The notes under the pieces were generated by a model. That model was not told the origin of the DNA and did not search any database. It worked only from the letters and a program-made list of their open reading frames with translations. The translations under genes were made by a program, and so were the position numbers. DNA of 64,000 nucleotides from Polytrichum commune (Eukaryota; Streptophyta; Polytrichopsida; Polytrichales; Polytrichaceae), in contig OX485807.1 in NCBI GenBank assembly GCA_950295325.1, positions 37,480,440 through 37,544,439 on the forward strand, in the 5' to 3' direction. Shown here piece after piece: positions 26,500-37,048 of the stretch; positions within the stretch are counted from its first letter, which is position 1, and every line of letters begins with the position of its first letter.

Positions 26500-28312
26500 C
26501 ATCCAAGTTGGCAATTCCTGCTTGGTGAACAACTTCAAAGTCATATTCTTGAAGTAACAATGCCCACCTAGCAAGTTTCCCGGTGAATTTATCTGATTTC
26601 ATAAGCCATTTTAAAGGTTGATGATTAGTCAACAAAGTAAATTTTTGCCCATACAAATAAGGTCGAAAATGTGCAATGGCCCAAACGGCCGCCAAGGCCT
26701 TGCCTTCATAAGAAGAATAATTAGATTCAGCATTATTATTGTTTCTAGATGCATAAGCCACCACATATTCTTTTCCCTCTTTATATTTTTGTGTCAATAC
26801 CGCTCCCAACTCCACTGCACTCCAATCCGTGTGCAATTGAAAAGCTCTAGACACATCCGGGCGTCGAAGCACTGGCGCTGAACCGAACCTCTGCTTCAAT
26901 GTATCAAATGCTTGTTGTTGTTCCCGATTCCAAATCCATGGTTGGTCTTTCCCCGTGAGAATGGTAAAAGGTTTGGCAATCAAACTAAAGTTTTTGACAA
27001 ACCTTCTATAATAATTTGCCAATCCTAGAAATGCCCGAAGTCGTGGTACATCACTAGGTGCGGGAATTTTGTGCAAAGCATCCACCTTCGCCTGTTGCAC
27101 ACCAAGACCGCCATGAACAATCATGTGGCCTAAATAGGGCAATTGATCATGGAAAAACTTACATTTACCATGATATAATCGGAGTCGCCACCGTTGTAGT
27201 CGTTCAAATACCGCTTGCAAATGTCTCACATGATCATGTGGACTATTACTAAAGATGATAACATCATCAATGTAACATCTAGTAAACGGTAAACCAACCA
27301 ATAATTGGTCCATCACCCGCTGAAATTCAGCTGGTGCATTCTTAAGACCAAATGGCAAAAATTTCCAATGATAAAGTTGATTATTGCCATCTTTATCAAT
27401 TCTCCAAAATGCGGTCTACACCCGATCACCCAACAACAAAGGTAATTGATAATAACCAGACCTCAAATCCAGAGTGCTGAAGATTCTAGCAAATCCCAGT
27501 GCATCAAACAATTCCTTTGGCATCGACATTGGATATCGATCCGACTTGGTCTTGCGGTTGACTGGACGATAATCACCACACATCCGTTTTTCCGTCTAGT
27601 TGCCAAAGATATCTTTCTTTGAAGGCATAACCGTGGCACAAGCATACTCTCCATTGGAAAGTTCAATCAATTCCGCTGCCAATAATTCTTGACATCGAGT
27701 TTGAACATCCAACCTTTCAAATGTACTAAGTCTGTACGGCCGTTTGAAAATAGGATGGTCGACCTCGAGTTGAATATGAACAGGTTTACCTTTATATTCT
27801 TCAAGATCATGAAGATTAAAGGCAAAACAATTACGGTAAGAGCGAATAAATGCCCGTACCTTTCGTGCTTCGACACCAGTAAGTTTTGGCCCCACTTCAA
27901 TTGGCCAATCGTCAAACTCCGTGGTTTCCTTCTTCATAGAAGGATTGCCACTTGGTGCCAGCACAGCCTGTGATTGCTAGTCCGTGAAGATGGCAACATC
28001 TTTGCCCCCATCATCTGTACTTCAATCCAAATGCGTATCCACTTCACTACAATCAGTTTGTGTAGCTAAATAGCTACTCACATGTGAAGTGTCACCAAGA
28101 AATAGAAGTGGAAACATTTTATGGGCCTCCAACTTCCCAAAATCTTGGGCCAAAGCCGAAAAAACACGTTGGGCTCGAAACTCTTCCGCAACATGTTGTT
28201 TCAAATAAAATAATCCCTCGGTGTCATTGACCTCCATGTGATCCTTGGATTGCGGCTCCATTGCCCCCTGACCATTGTTCTCTGCCCTCAAAGGAAGCAA
28301 TTGGTCATCCAT
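26500..28312 (-). pseudogene. Reverse transcriptase-RNase H region of Ty3/Gypsy pol, broken
   Basis: One frame from the methyltransferase end through a linker to RT. RT blocks include FKRPYRLSTFE at its start (about 27.75 kb), LPFGLKNAPAEFQRVMD (about 27.34 kb) and the catalytic YIDD at 27274-27263. RNase H follows: LHTDWSA (Asp), YEGKALA (Glu) and TNHQPL, where the expected third catalytic Asp is Asn (26626-26624). Stops interrupt the frame at 28316, 28022, 27977, 27596 and 27416. The frame re-opens each time without a shift, so these are point mutations in a once continuous polyprotein. This copy could not make active RT-RNase H. Confidence 0.9.
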
Positions 28313-28317
28313 ACATT

Positions 28318-29010
28318 ATTGAGCAGCAAGACAAATTCCAATTATCCACACAATGCTATTGAGATCCATAGCTTGTCCCAATAGGAAACGTCTCTGACCT
28401 TCCTGAAGCCCATGAGCAACCGTGGTGCCTGTAGGAAAACCCATGGCTCGTTCCCTCTCATATGCCGTAGGCTCATCATGAGTTTGGGATTTTGAATCCC
28501 AAACCATGCCTGGTCCACGAGATCGAAATGCAAAAGACCGTGGATATGTCACAAAAGTAGGTAGTGCACCTCTCGGAATTCTCACCTTGTTAATTAATGC
28601 AAATGGCAAGGTGTCATCCTTGGTAACTGCCAAAGAAACACGATGAGCATCTAAAATGTCATCCACCTTGCGATTCATAAGGTGGAGAATGCGGGCGATC
28701 GCCGCTGAAAGCACCTGAGGTGATACCAAATTGGTCCAAAACCAACGAGGCCGATGAGCAAAGGATCCCAAGGATGCAGCATCCAGAAATATTGGAGTAC
28801 CCAGAATTTGGTTAATGTACTCACCATCCTTCACCACTTTGTACCGTGTATCACCCAATAATGACACATTTTCAAAAATGTACCCTGGCGGAGTTGATTG
28901 GTGGGTAAACCACCATTGTGTCAATCGCATCAAATCCGCGAACAAACTGTGATCCCAGCCTCCAACACTGCCGCCAAACTCGTGCCAATGCCCCCAAAGA
29001 TTTCTACAAG
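28318..29010 (-). pseudogene. Dnmt3-like cytosine-5 DNA methyltransferase module inside pol, internally deleted
   Basis: Placed between protease and RT. Motif I (LVEIFGGIGTSLAAVLEAG) is at about 29007-28960. The ENV of motif VI (GYIFENV) is at about 28885-28865. An RPRWFWTN block like motif VIII of Dnmt3 enzymes is near 28750. ERERAMGFP and RRFLLGQAMDLNSIVW, like motifs IX-X, are near 28440-28345. Motifs run in the conventional I-to-X order, unlike the circularly permuted plant DRM enzymes, so the module does not look like a captured DRM gene. Between motif I and ENV about a hundred residues, including the catalytic Pro-Cys motif IV, are missing, and the frame changes at 28945-28930. This copy therefore cannot methylate. 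Retrotransposon-borne methyltransferases are known from other eukaryotes; the family call here is by motif reading only. Confidence 0.8.
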
Positions 29011-29514
29011 GACAATACCTTCAGGTGGTGGTTGCCAACGAATGGATTGAGTAAAAGAAAATGAGGATGACGTTGGAGGTGTCTCTTCAAGCCCCAAATC
29101 CGCTATAATGTGTCGACAATGGTTGGATAACTCCTTAGGAGTACGCCATGGTCGAGGTGGATCCTTGAAATGTCGAGCAGAAATTTGTAAAGATGGTAAA
29201 ATTTGTTGTTCTGTTGCATTACAACCGTAGTCTAATATTTCCTCCAACAAAACTGGAGCACAAGGCAAATCCGCAACTGAACGGCTGCAACCAAACATTG
29301 TCTCCGCAACCATAGTCATAGAAATAGCTACAAATGCTACAGGAATAAATACCTTCATGTCATCTCCAAAAGACCATCCCGGTCTAATCCATGCCTCTTC
29401 AGTCCAATTATCCAAACCAAAGCCAAGTGAATAAAGAGCTTGCTGACCAACAAGTATATCATAGTTGATAGCATTAGTAACAACACACTTCATTGACAAA
29501 TGAGTGTAGGTAGG

Positions 29515-31809
29515 TCATGCCCCCACATTAAAAATCAAACGTAGAGGTGTCTTGGTGTAACCTGTTGCACGTTCAGTGCCCCCTACTGAAGTCACAATTG
29601 TGAATGGACAAGGATCTAAGTTTGCTGGCGTTAATTCAAGACTGTCAGCAAGTCCTTTGCCAATCATAACCGGTTGAGCACCGGAATCCATCATAACTCT
29701 CAGTGGTGTAGCACGAATAGTAGGCATATCCGCGCGTGAAACGACAAACAAAGATTTGTCGTTCATCAGCTGTACAACTCCATGTTGCAAATTATGCCGC
29801 TCGCGCGCATGTCTTGCAGAAATATCTGCAAGATATGCCACTCCCACTGCATAATTCGAAAAGGACGTGTCCACTGCTGAAATTGTTGATGGAGGAATAT
29901 CAGTGTGCTTACCAAAAGCAATGATCGCCGCATCCGCAAGGCTCGCTCGCAAATTGGCTAAGTCCTCCACCTCCTTAGCCACAGGTACGTCAACAACAGC
30001 TTGGGATACTTGAAGGGATGGCAAATCCACCTTTCCTTCTAACATTTTCCCAGCTAAATGGAAAACTCCAACAGGCTTGAAATCCGGAGCCATCAACTCC
30101 GAACCCGAGAAAATTGGCATATGGAGAATTTTATATGCCAATGCGTGCGTAACATCCTTCGAGATGGAATCCCCATCTCTCAAAGGTACAGGGTTTTTAA
30201 CCCCAACAACAGCGGTGTCTACCAATCCAAATGAGAGAGGTAAACGTGCTAGACCAACTTGATCCGCTGGTCCGGCATGGCGAGGATGTGACACCTCGTT
30301 GCTACCACCACTTGTAGAAGCCACCGCATTTGCCAATGTTTGTGATTGAGTAGAAGCCGCAACCACCACCTCTCCAGATGCCCCAAACATATACATGTCC
30401 GAACCCGAGGTGCCACCACCCGCATGCGGATCAGAAATTTGAGCAAAAGATGCAGAAGATTTGAGTTTTTGCTCAAGCTCTGCCACCTTAGCCTCAAGAC
30501 TCTGCTCCCTTGGAGATTTGCCAGTGACATAACTGGTAGGCCGCATCTCAGGATGCAGTTGGAAACAATGATCCACATCGTGATTAGTGCCACCACAATG
30601 GTTACATTTCAATTGTCTCTTCTTAGAGTTGTCCCCTGCCTTTACTGGTTCTATCTTTTGTTTTAATTTTCCCAAAGGCTGGGTTTTATTCTTCTTAGGA
30701 CAATTGGGATCATTTTTCGAATGACCAACTTCTCCACAACCCCAACAATGCAAAATCTTTTGTTCCTTAACGGTTTGAGTCTCAGCTAAACTACTAGTAC
30801 CTGTGACAATTCTTCTTGATTTCGTACTCTCTGTCATCCAAAATACCATGTCTGTGGCATCGTGTTGACAGAGAGCCCGATCACATCTCTCAACCACGGC
30901 AAACGCTTGTGCAAGCATAGCTCTGCCTTCATAGTCGAGGATAATCCGAGGTGATGCCAACTCAAGTAGCCATTTGTCAATCTTAGACAAAAAGATTTTG
31001 ACAAGCTGACTCTCAGCAAAAACACCTCCCGACTCAACAGCAAAGCGTGCGAGTCGTGTATACATGGTCCGTGGAGTGTCATCCTTCTCTCGGCGGAAAT
31101 CCTGAATGCGCTGCATCTGGTCTCGCCGAAATCCACCATACTCCAACTCCAAATGTGCGACAAATTCAGCAAGGGGATTAAATGGAGGTGGTGGACCAAC
31201 AACCGTCAATGCAGCCTGTATAGCACGTGCCATCCGTGAAAGGGTAGCCGTGCTACTGCCAGCCACTATTGGCCCAAGTGCCAGTTCTTGGTCCTTAGAC
31301 TCCTCCGGTGGATCCTCCTCCTTTAAGGTGGGTGGAGCTAAGGTGGCAATCGCCCCATCTTTAAGGGTTGAAATAAGCTCAACCTGGGCCTCCCAATACT
31401 GCTCCACCTCCCGAAGTTGTCGTTGATGACCCTCTGTCCAGCGTTCGTAAGTTTGGAGTGCCTCATACTCCAAATGCTGAGGCAGAAGTTCAAAGGCATA
31501 CCAATCATTGAAATTGGAAGACCTTTGGCGTTTCTCCTTAATCCAGGTACGAAACCGGAGTTTCCAATCGGGCAAGGAAATGCCCCCAGTTCGACCTGAG
31601 AACCGATCACGCACTGAACCGTGGTGATCGTCGTCCATTTCGTCGAACGTGCCAACACTCCAAATCCGAAGCCTACTAGTAGTGTCCAACGCCGAAATAG
31701 GCTCAAAAGCCTCGTTGGTATCTACCTCTGGCTCAAGATTTGTGGTATGCACGTCCTCCAAGTAATCTGGTGATGGAGATCGATAATATCGGCTCCTAGT
31801 TTGCACCAT
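29515..31809 (-). CDS. Gag-protease polyprotein of the Ty3/Gypsy element
   Basis: An open frame of 764 codons starting at ATG 31809. The N-terminal part (residues 40-330) is Gag-like, with helical, charged sequence and GPPPPFNPLAEF. Two zinc knuckles follow: C355-C370 (CWGCGEVGH then six residues to the last Cys, longer than the usual four) and C402-C415 (canonical CX2CX4HX4C). A coiled coil follows at about 445-465. An aspartic protease begins near residue 708 with VMMDSGAQPVMIG, and IVTSVGG follows. The frame ends at a TGA (29515) and resumes without shift at 29499, with YDILVGQQALYSLGFGL, so the stop is secondary and the polyprotein originally continued into the methyltransferase. Gag alone is intact and could still act in trans if expressed. 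Confidence 0.9.
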   Translation of the reverse strand: MVQTRSRYYRSPSPDYLEDVHTTNLEPEVDTNEAFEPISALDTTSRLRIWSVGTFDEMDDDHHGSVRDRFSGRTGGISLPDWKLRFRTWIKEKRQRSSNFNDWYAFELLPQHLEYEALQTYERWTEGHQRQLREVEQYWEAQVELISTLKDGAIATLAPPTLKEEDPPEESKDQELALGPIVAGSSTATLSRMARAIQAALTVVGPPPPFNPLAEFVAHLELEYGGFRRDQMQRIQDFRREKDDTPRTMYTRLARFAVESGGVFAESQLVKIFLSKIDKWLLELASPRIILDYEGRAMLAQAFAVVERCDRALCQHDATDMVFWMTESTKSRRIVTGTSSLAETQTVKEQKILHCWGCGEVGHSKNDPNCPKKNKTQPLGKLKQKIEPVKAGDNSKKRQLKCNHCGGTNHDVDHCFQLHPEMRPTSYVTGKSPREQSLEAKVAELEQKLKSSASFAQISDPHAGGGTSGSDMYMFGASGEVVVAASTQSQTLANAVASTSGGSNEVSHPRHAGPADQVGLARLPLSFGLVDTAVVGVKNPVPLRDGDSISKDVTHALAYKILHMPIFSGSELMAPDFKPVGVFHLAGKMLEGKVDLPSLQVSQAVVDVPVAKEVEDLANLRASLADAAIIAFGKHTDIPPSTISAVDTSFSNYAVGVAYLADISARHARERHNLQHGVVQLMNDKSLFVVSRADMPTIRATPLRVMMDSGAQPVMIGKGLADSLELTPANLDPCPFTIVTSVGGTERATGYTKTPLRLIFNVGA

Positions 31810-31970
31810 AAAATAATCACTTGAGTACCGGCAACTATCTACAAGGTAATGGCAACCTGCACCTGTTGCGGGCTATCTAAATGGCAATCCCTTGCCAAAT
31901 GCCAAGTGTTTATTTAGGCCCCCAGAATTCCAAAATTGTGCAAAGGTTTGAGATTGGTAGTTAAAATTAA

Positions 31971-32258
31971 AAAATCAGCGTTGAAAATGTTAATTTCCAA
32001 GGAGATTATGGACTCCAATCAACAAACTAATTGCACCAATGGACTCCTAGGAAGATTTCACGCAAATTAGGCTCAAATTTCACTCCGTTCGGAGTTAATT
32101 TGCTCCCAAAAACAAAAATCAGCGTTGAAATTAATAATTTCAGCAATGATTTTGAATTCCAATCAACAATCCAATTACACCATTGGATTCCTTGGTAAAT
32201 TTCACACAAGATAGGCTCAAATTTCACTCCAATCGGAGCTAGTATGCCCCCAAATTTG
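31971..32258 (-). repeat. Tandem duplication (144 bp) in the retrotransposon leader
   Basis: AAAATCAGCGTTGAAA at 31971 recurs at 32115, and similarity continues through CCAATCAACAA and GGCTCAAATTTCACTCC. It lies between the Gag start and the right terminal repeat, in the untranslated leader. Confidence 0.8.
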
Positions 32259-32394
32259 AACCTCAAAGTTTGTGAGAGTCAAATGCCAAGTTTGAAAGGT
32301 GAAAGTAAAAATGTGAAAATAAAAATAAAAATAAAAATAAAAATAATTGTTTTTATTTTAGACAAAAAAAAATTTTAAAAAGGAAGGGCTTACC

Positions 32395-32465
32395 TTGGGG
32401 CCTGGCTGGCGCCGCCCGCCCGCCCACCCCCGGCCCGGCCTGCGCCGCCCGCCCGGCTTGTAGAA
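32395..32465. other. Very GC-rich block in the retrotransposon leader
   Basis: Repeated GCCGCCCGCCCG segments within an AT-rich leader. On the element's strand, a CCAAGGTAAG splice-donor-like sequence follows directly (about 32390). A leader intron or a structured packaging/ribosome element are both possible; neither is shown. Confidence 0.5.
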
Positions 32466-32858
32466 CAGGAGCTCCAGGAGGGTCCGGTGAGCTCCGGATC
32501 CGTCCGGAGCTCAACAAAAATTAAAAACAAATCGGATTTGAACTAAGAAAAAAAATTAAAATTAAAACTAAATCGGATTTGATTTAAAAATATTAAACTT
32601 TGCTTCCACAATTTGCAAGCAAGAAAGATGTGACTTGAGATTCTATTTGGTCTCAAGATTCAACCATCAACAATTCAAGAAAACACAAAGAGACATCGAA
32701 AGAGATGTGGAGATTTTTCTCAAAATCTTCTTGAGGGTTGCAAGGAATTGCAAACTAAGCTTTCATACACTTGTATCACTCATTTGCTCCCACTACTGGG
32801 CCATTCTAGCTCAGAAATACAACCAAAAATGAAAAATAAGCCCAATTGTTGTCAAGTA

Positions 32859-33292
32859 TGAGGGTTTCTCTCTCCAAGCTCAAGAAACTAAGAAGTCTCC
32901 TTACAAAGCTTAAGAAACTCTGAAATTCACACACAAGAGTCAAGCTATCTCTCACTCCACGAAGGGAGAATCCAAGAGTGCAAGTGATGTAGAAGGAATG
33001 CAAAGGCTTACTCATGATCTACTACACCATAGCCATAAGATAGCAACAACAAGCTCTCTCTCTCTCTCTCAAAACACACTCACAAGACTTGACTTGACAA
33101 CAATGGCAAGTCAAGATGCCTTCCTCTCCACATAACCCCAATCCTATGTGGATTTCATCCATGGAGTGGATGAACAACTAACTAGGACTCCCAATGGAGT
33201 CCATAATCCATCCAAACACACATGGACTCCTAATGGAGTCCATTTACTCCTAATTTGACGTGACTTAGCCCCCGATGTCGCCTCACGTGACA
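32859..33292 (-). repeat. Right (5') LTR-like direct repeat of the Ty3/Gypsy element
   Basis: 434 bp partner of 23966-24397. On the element's strand it starts TGTCACGTGAGGCGAC at 33292. Similarity to the left copy fades within about ten bases outside both borders. The true LTR could extend further into 32.6-32.8 kb, where the left copy has been replaced by repeat A. Confidence 0.8.
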
Positions 33293-33375
33293 GAATGTTG
33301 TTAGTGGGGTTTATCCAATATAGTGGCATTGTTTTACAGGGTAAAGTGTATCGAGTTACAAGTGTGTTTATTTAG

Positions 33376-34057
33376 TTATGCTAGGTCATGAAGGTTTGTG
33401 ACAAATTGTCGGTTCTCTAGTCTTCGTTTATGAACTAGTATTGAGTGTGCATATTGTGTGGCGATTATGTTAATTTGTTGGAATGTGTTTTTTTTTTTTA
33501 TGAGAGGGAGTTTGAATTTTGTTTCTAGGTTTTTCATTGATGGGATGTGTGTAGTGGCTCTTGCGCATGCGACTAGTACCATGAGTGGGGCTACATTCCA
33601 TTCCCTTGTTATGATGTTATTGATGAGCGGTTGGTATTTTGTGATTTTCCTATCGAGGGTTTCTATGGCAAATCTGTCATTACAATACCGGTATGCAAAT
33701 TCTATGAATTGTATGGTGATTCTTGTTATAGGGGCTTTTGGTGGGGGGTGGTTATATGGATGTCCTATGACGCACAATATGTTCGATTTAAACCTGGCGT
33801 TGCAATGGTATCTCTAGGTACCACATGTGCATGGCAATAACCATGTTAGCACGGTATTTTTTTTAAGGTTGTTCATTGTACGTTCCCGCATTCATAAGTG
33901 TATAGTGTCTAGATATTTTATTTGACATGATTAGTTTACGTACTTCCCATATAGCTTTGTTATGTCGTTTTGTTATAAGTGCATGAATGTGTTGTTGTTT
34001 GCATTTGAGTAGTACATGTAACCATGTATTTGTGTCTGATGAGTTGCAGACACGACA
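33376..34057 (-). pseudogene. C-terminal fragment of a LINE (non-LTR retrotransposon) ORF2
   Basis: Two open stretches on the minus strand: about 34057-33873 and 33777-33376 (133 codons). The first contains CRVCNSSDTNTWLHVLLKC, a zinc-knuckle-like arrangement typical of LINE polyprotein ends, then HNKAIWEVRKLI and HYTLMNAGTYN. The second contains GHPYNHPPP, IQFIEFAYRYCNDRF, KYQPLINNII and INIIATQYAHSILVHKRRLE, a block I recall from plant/green-lineage LINE-type ORFs, though without a family name. Frameshifts separate the two. RT itself is not seen upstream. The Gypsy element begins about 80 bp beyond its stop. Confidence 0.6.
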
Positions 34058-34242
34058 CGTTTTTTATGGGTAAGCTTCTCTACCAAAGAAGAGTTGCTTC
34101 CGGGCGTGGCCCATATAATGTCATGTTCGGAATTTGATTAGGCATGTTTTTTGTTTATCTTGGATTTTTCCAAAAAGTGTTTGATAATGTCTTGTCAATA
34201 TCTTTGTTTTTGAGCCACTTGTGTAGTTGGGGGGGGGGGAGA

Positions 34243-35757
34243 CTTGTATAACCATTTAACAAACATAAAAATCTTCACTTAGACAGTGGACAAGATGTTC
34301 ACAGGAGCTCCAAAAACCACGAAGAAAGTGGCTATGGCCTCAAAAATGGATTTGCCAACCATCTTGTAGATAGATAGATAGATAGAAACTCCAGTCCCTT
34401 TTTAGCAAGGGGCCGGCGTGAATAAAGTGTCCGTTCGTAATGTCAATGACCCGATGCCCACTAGACAAGGGGACATTGGGACAATACTACTCTCCCCTTT
34501 CGAGGATGGACACTATAGTGACACACAATACTAGTTCCTAGCTTGTAAGTACTAATCTTGTAAGTACTAATCGCGTGTTTGCTATCCAAGGAGAAGCAAC
34601 TACATTGATTATCCTGACCATTGTGTTACTATTCAGAGCTGCGCAAATGCAATAACTATTAGATGAGAATGCAATACCCTACTAAACAAAGTCATTCTTG
34701 TTCTATAATGTCCGAACAACCTATTGAACCTCCGTTAATAAAGACCGAACTCACGTGTAGGATGTTATACCAATTCACGACTCCGAATCATAACACGCAC
34801 GCATTGGGATCCTCGGTATAGTTGGCCAAAGTAACCATTTTAAGACCCCATCTACCTTATGGTCTACCGAGGGGTAACTTACAAGGCTTGCTTCAAAACC
34901 CAGGCTTGCCCGATCTCCCATTGGTCCACGTCACCCTTACGGGTGGTCCACATACGTACGCCACATCATTTAGTGTGTCATTTTCAAGGCCTCGCTGTAA
35001 CTATAATTGAGAGGGTCTGAAGGCAGTGTACAAGGACGTACAATGCCAGCTTGACAATTATTCATCCTTGTGAAGGTACATAAATGTGAATGGAAACAAT
35101 TTCCATCACTAATCTACCATATAGGGTTCTCTATATATATATATCAAGTTTTGCCACGTGTCAATCATATATTGGTTGAGGCTCTCTTGAACTCCGCATG
35201 GAAACTACATTCCAACACTAGTGAAGATGAAATAGAGCTCCCTCTATGGTATCGTGGTTCATGCATAAATGTTGTGGTTATTCAATCAACATTGGATTAG
35301 GTTTGGTTTTACTATTGGAGGTTTCCGATGAACTAACAATTGTGATGGGAATAGTTAGGATGAGGTTCAAATGCCAAACCATGTAATACCTTCCACTGTG
35401 TAATGTATGTGGGTGTTATTCAATTTGCCTTTTATGGTCTCCAACTTCTACCGGTTATGTTTACCACAAAAGATTGTGTTGCATTAGCAAATCTACAATG
35501 AAGCACCAAAAAAATTGAACCTCCCATCATGGTTATTGGAAGTGCATGTTTGTTGATTCCTTGGCTAAATACAAAGGTTATCCCACTTATGTGTCGTTGT
35601 GGAGTGTGAGTAGTCAATAACATTTGGAGATGCAATCTGACCTCTCCAAAACATGTGTCTCTATGATGTTTATTTTTCGATTGATCCTCACCTAGCCAAA
35701 CACCGATCAAATACAAGTGTTCAGTAAAGGAAAAAAAACCAAATAACACATGCATAT
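34243..35757. repeat. R1 repeats in inverse then forward orientation
   Basis: The left part is inverse R1: ACAGGAGCTCC and AAAGTGGCTATGG near 34.3 kb, and AGTAACCATTTTAAGACCCC at 34829. Forward R1 blocks (ACATGTGTCTCTATGATG, GATCAAATACAAGTGTTCAG) lie at 35652-35757. Material between includes GTCCGAACAACCTATTGAAC (34707), also present at 7130 and diverged at 46.8 kb. A SINE-like copy interrupts the left arm. Confidence 0.5.
34367..34518 (-). mobile_element. SINE-like retroposon copy, (TATC)n tail
   Basis: AACTCCAGTCCCTTTTTAGC, GGCCGGCGTGAATAAAGTGT and GGATGGACACTATAG follow the order of the elements at 23672 and 58372. The left edge is a run of GATA units, corresponding to a tetranucleotide 3' tail on the minus strand in place of TTC. 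Confidence 0.55.
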
Positions 35758-35759
35758 CT

Positions 35760-37040
35760 TCAACACTCTAGTTTGGATTGGTGTTGTCATGATTGTGCAT
35801 ATGAATTCATGTCCCAAACCAACCTTACATTGTTTGTTCAGCATATCGTCATTCAGCATACAGTCGATTGTTTTAGAACTCCATAATCAAGGGCCATGAT
35901 ATTTTCACTTGTAGATTTGACAGGAATGAGAATCTTGGTTTACTATTTTCCTTGTACAACCATTTTTCTTAAAATGATGTTATCAAAATGTTTAGGGGTT
36001 GTTTACACCATGGACCATGAAGTCGTCCCAAGCCCTTGTAAAATATGTGATTGGTTGTTGAACTTGTCCCGGGACGACTTCGGTTTACACCAAGGAAAAA
36101 ATGTCAAAGTGACCAAGGAGTTCAAGGTCCCCAAAAGACATATTTTAAGGCCTACATTATCCACTGACATGGTCCAACGGGGTTTGTGATGGGGGAGGCA
36201 AAAAAATTGCTCTAGTAGAAAAAGGCAAGGGCCCATGGCAAAGAATGATGTTATAAAAAATCAATGATTTTTCTTGAAGAAGAGAAGATGAAGACAATAC
36301 AAGAAAGACGTCAAACTTGATTTTTTTTTCTTTCTTTCAAAATTACCCTTTTTGGGCATATATTAAAAAAAATAGCACATTCACTTGTTGGTGCATGGTC
36401 GTTCCTTTTGGTCCACATTCGATTTACACCTAGTGAGGGGCCCAACAACATTGTAAATTAATTTTTTTAAGAAATCGGACCATGAAGTCGGACCATGAAA
36501 GTTGGACCACGGAAAAAGACCATCTTCCATGGTCCGACTTCACGGTCCATGGTGTAAACCGGCCCTTGGTCACTTTTGAAACAATACATGTTCCATCAAA
36601 GCCCCCTAGGTAGGACAGTATGTTGAGGAAAGAGTCCACAGGAGCCTAACGGAGTTCGAGCTTCCACAAGACTAGTTCAGAATCGGGGAACTTTGATAAT
36701 TGGTGGGTTTTGAGTTTGGCTTTTATTTCTTCACTATTGTAGAACTTAGGCAAGAAGAGGTCATCACACTTTCGGAGGGAGACATTCAAAAAGCTAACAA
36801 TTGAACCGTGAATAGAAACGTGGTGAACTCACACTAGGAATAGAAAGAAAGATGACTATGATGTTGCCATTGGAGTGAATAATGACGTTGCTTCGATGTT
36901 CAAGTTGGTTTATATTTTTGTGTAATCCCGAAACATGTGTTATGAGAATCAGAGTGTCCTTGATAATTATTGTTCCTATTCGAAGGTGAACACCTTGAAC
37001 AGGCGCGGACAAGCCATATATCACTTATTTAATGCTAGGA
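35760..37040. other. Intergenic DNA, no gene recognised
   Basis: Only short frames without recognisable domains. Around 36.0 and 36.5 kb the motifs ACCATGGACCATGAAG and CATGGTCCGACTTCACGG occur in opposite orientations about 500 bp apart, perhaps the ends of a small decayed inverted-repeat element. Confidence 0.4.
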
Positions 37041-37048
37041 GTTAAGTG

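Larger units (their letters stand above)
23966..33292 (-). mobile_element. Defective Ty3/Gypsy retrotransposon with methyltransferase and PHD modules
   Basis: Terminal repeats at 23966-24397 and 32859-33292 enclose, on the minus strand, a leader (about 32.8-31.8 kb), Gag-protease (31809-29515), a cytosine methyltransferase-like region (to 28318), RT-RNase H-integrase (to about 25.0 kb) and a PHD finger (to 24875). The order PR-RT-RH-INT is that of Ty3/Gypsy. Gag, PR and methyltransferase motif I share one frame; everything after a deletion inside the methyltransferase is in another. About nine in-frame stops make this copy non-functional. The primer-binding site was not identified. Adjacent sequence on the right is the 3' part of a LINE, so it is nested in older mobile DNA. 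Confidence 0.9.

Noticed and set aside
33458-33817. Plus-strand open frame of 119 codons.
   Set aside because: It is the antisense shadow of the minus-strand LINE fragment, which has recognisable protein blocks.
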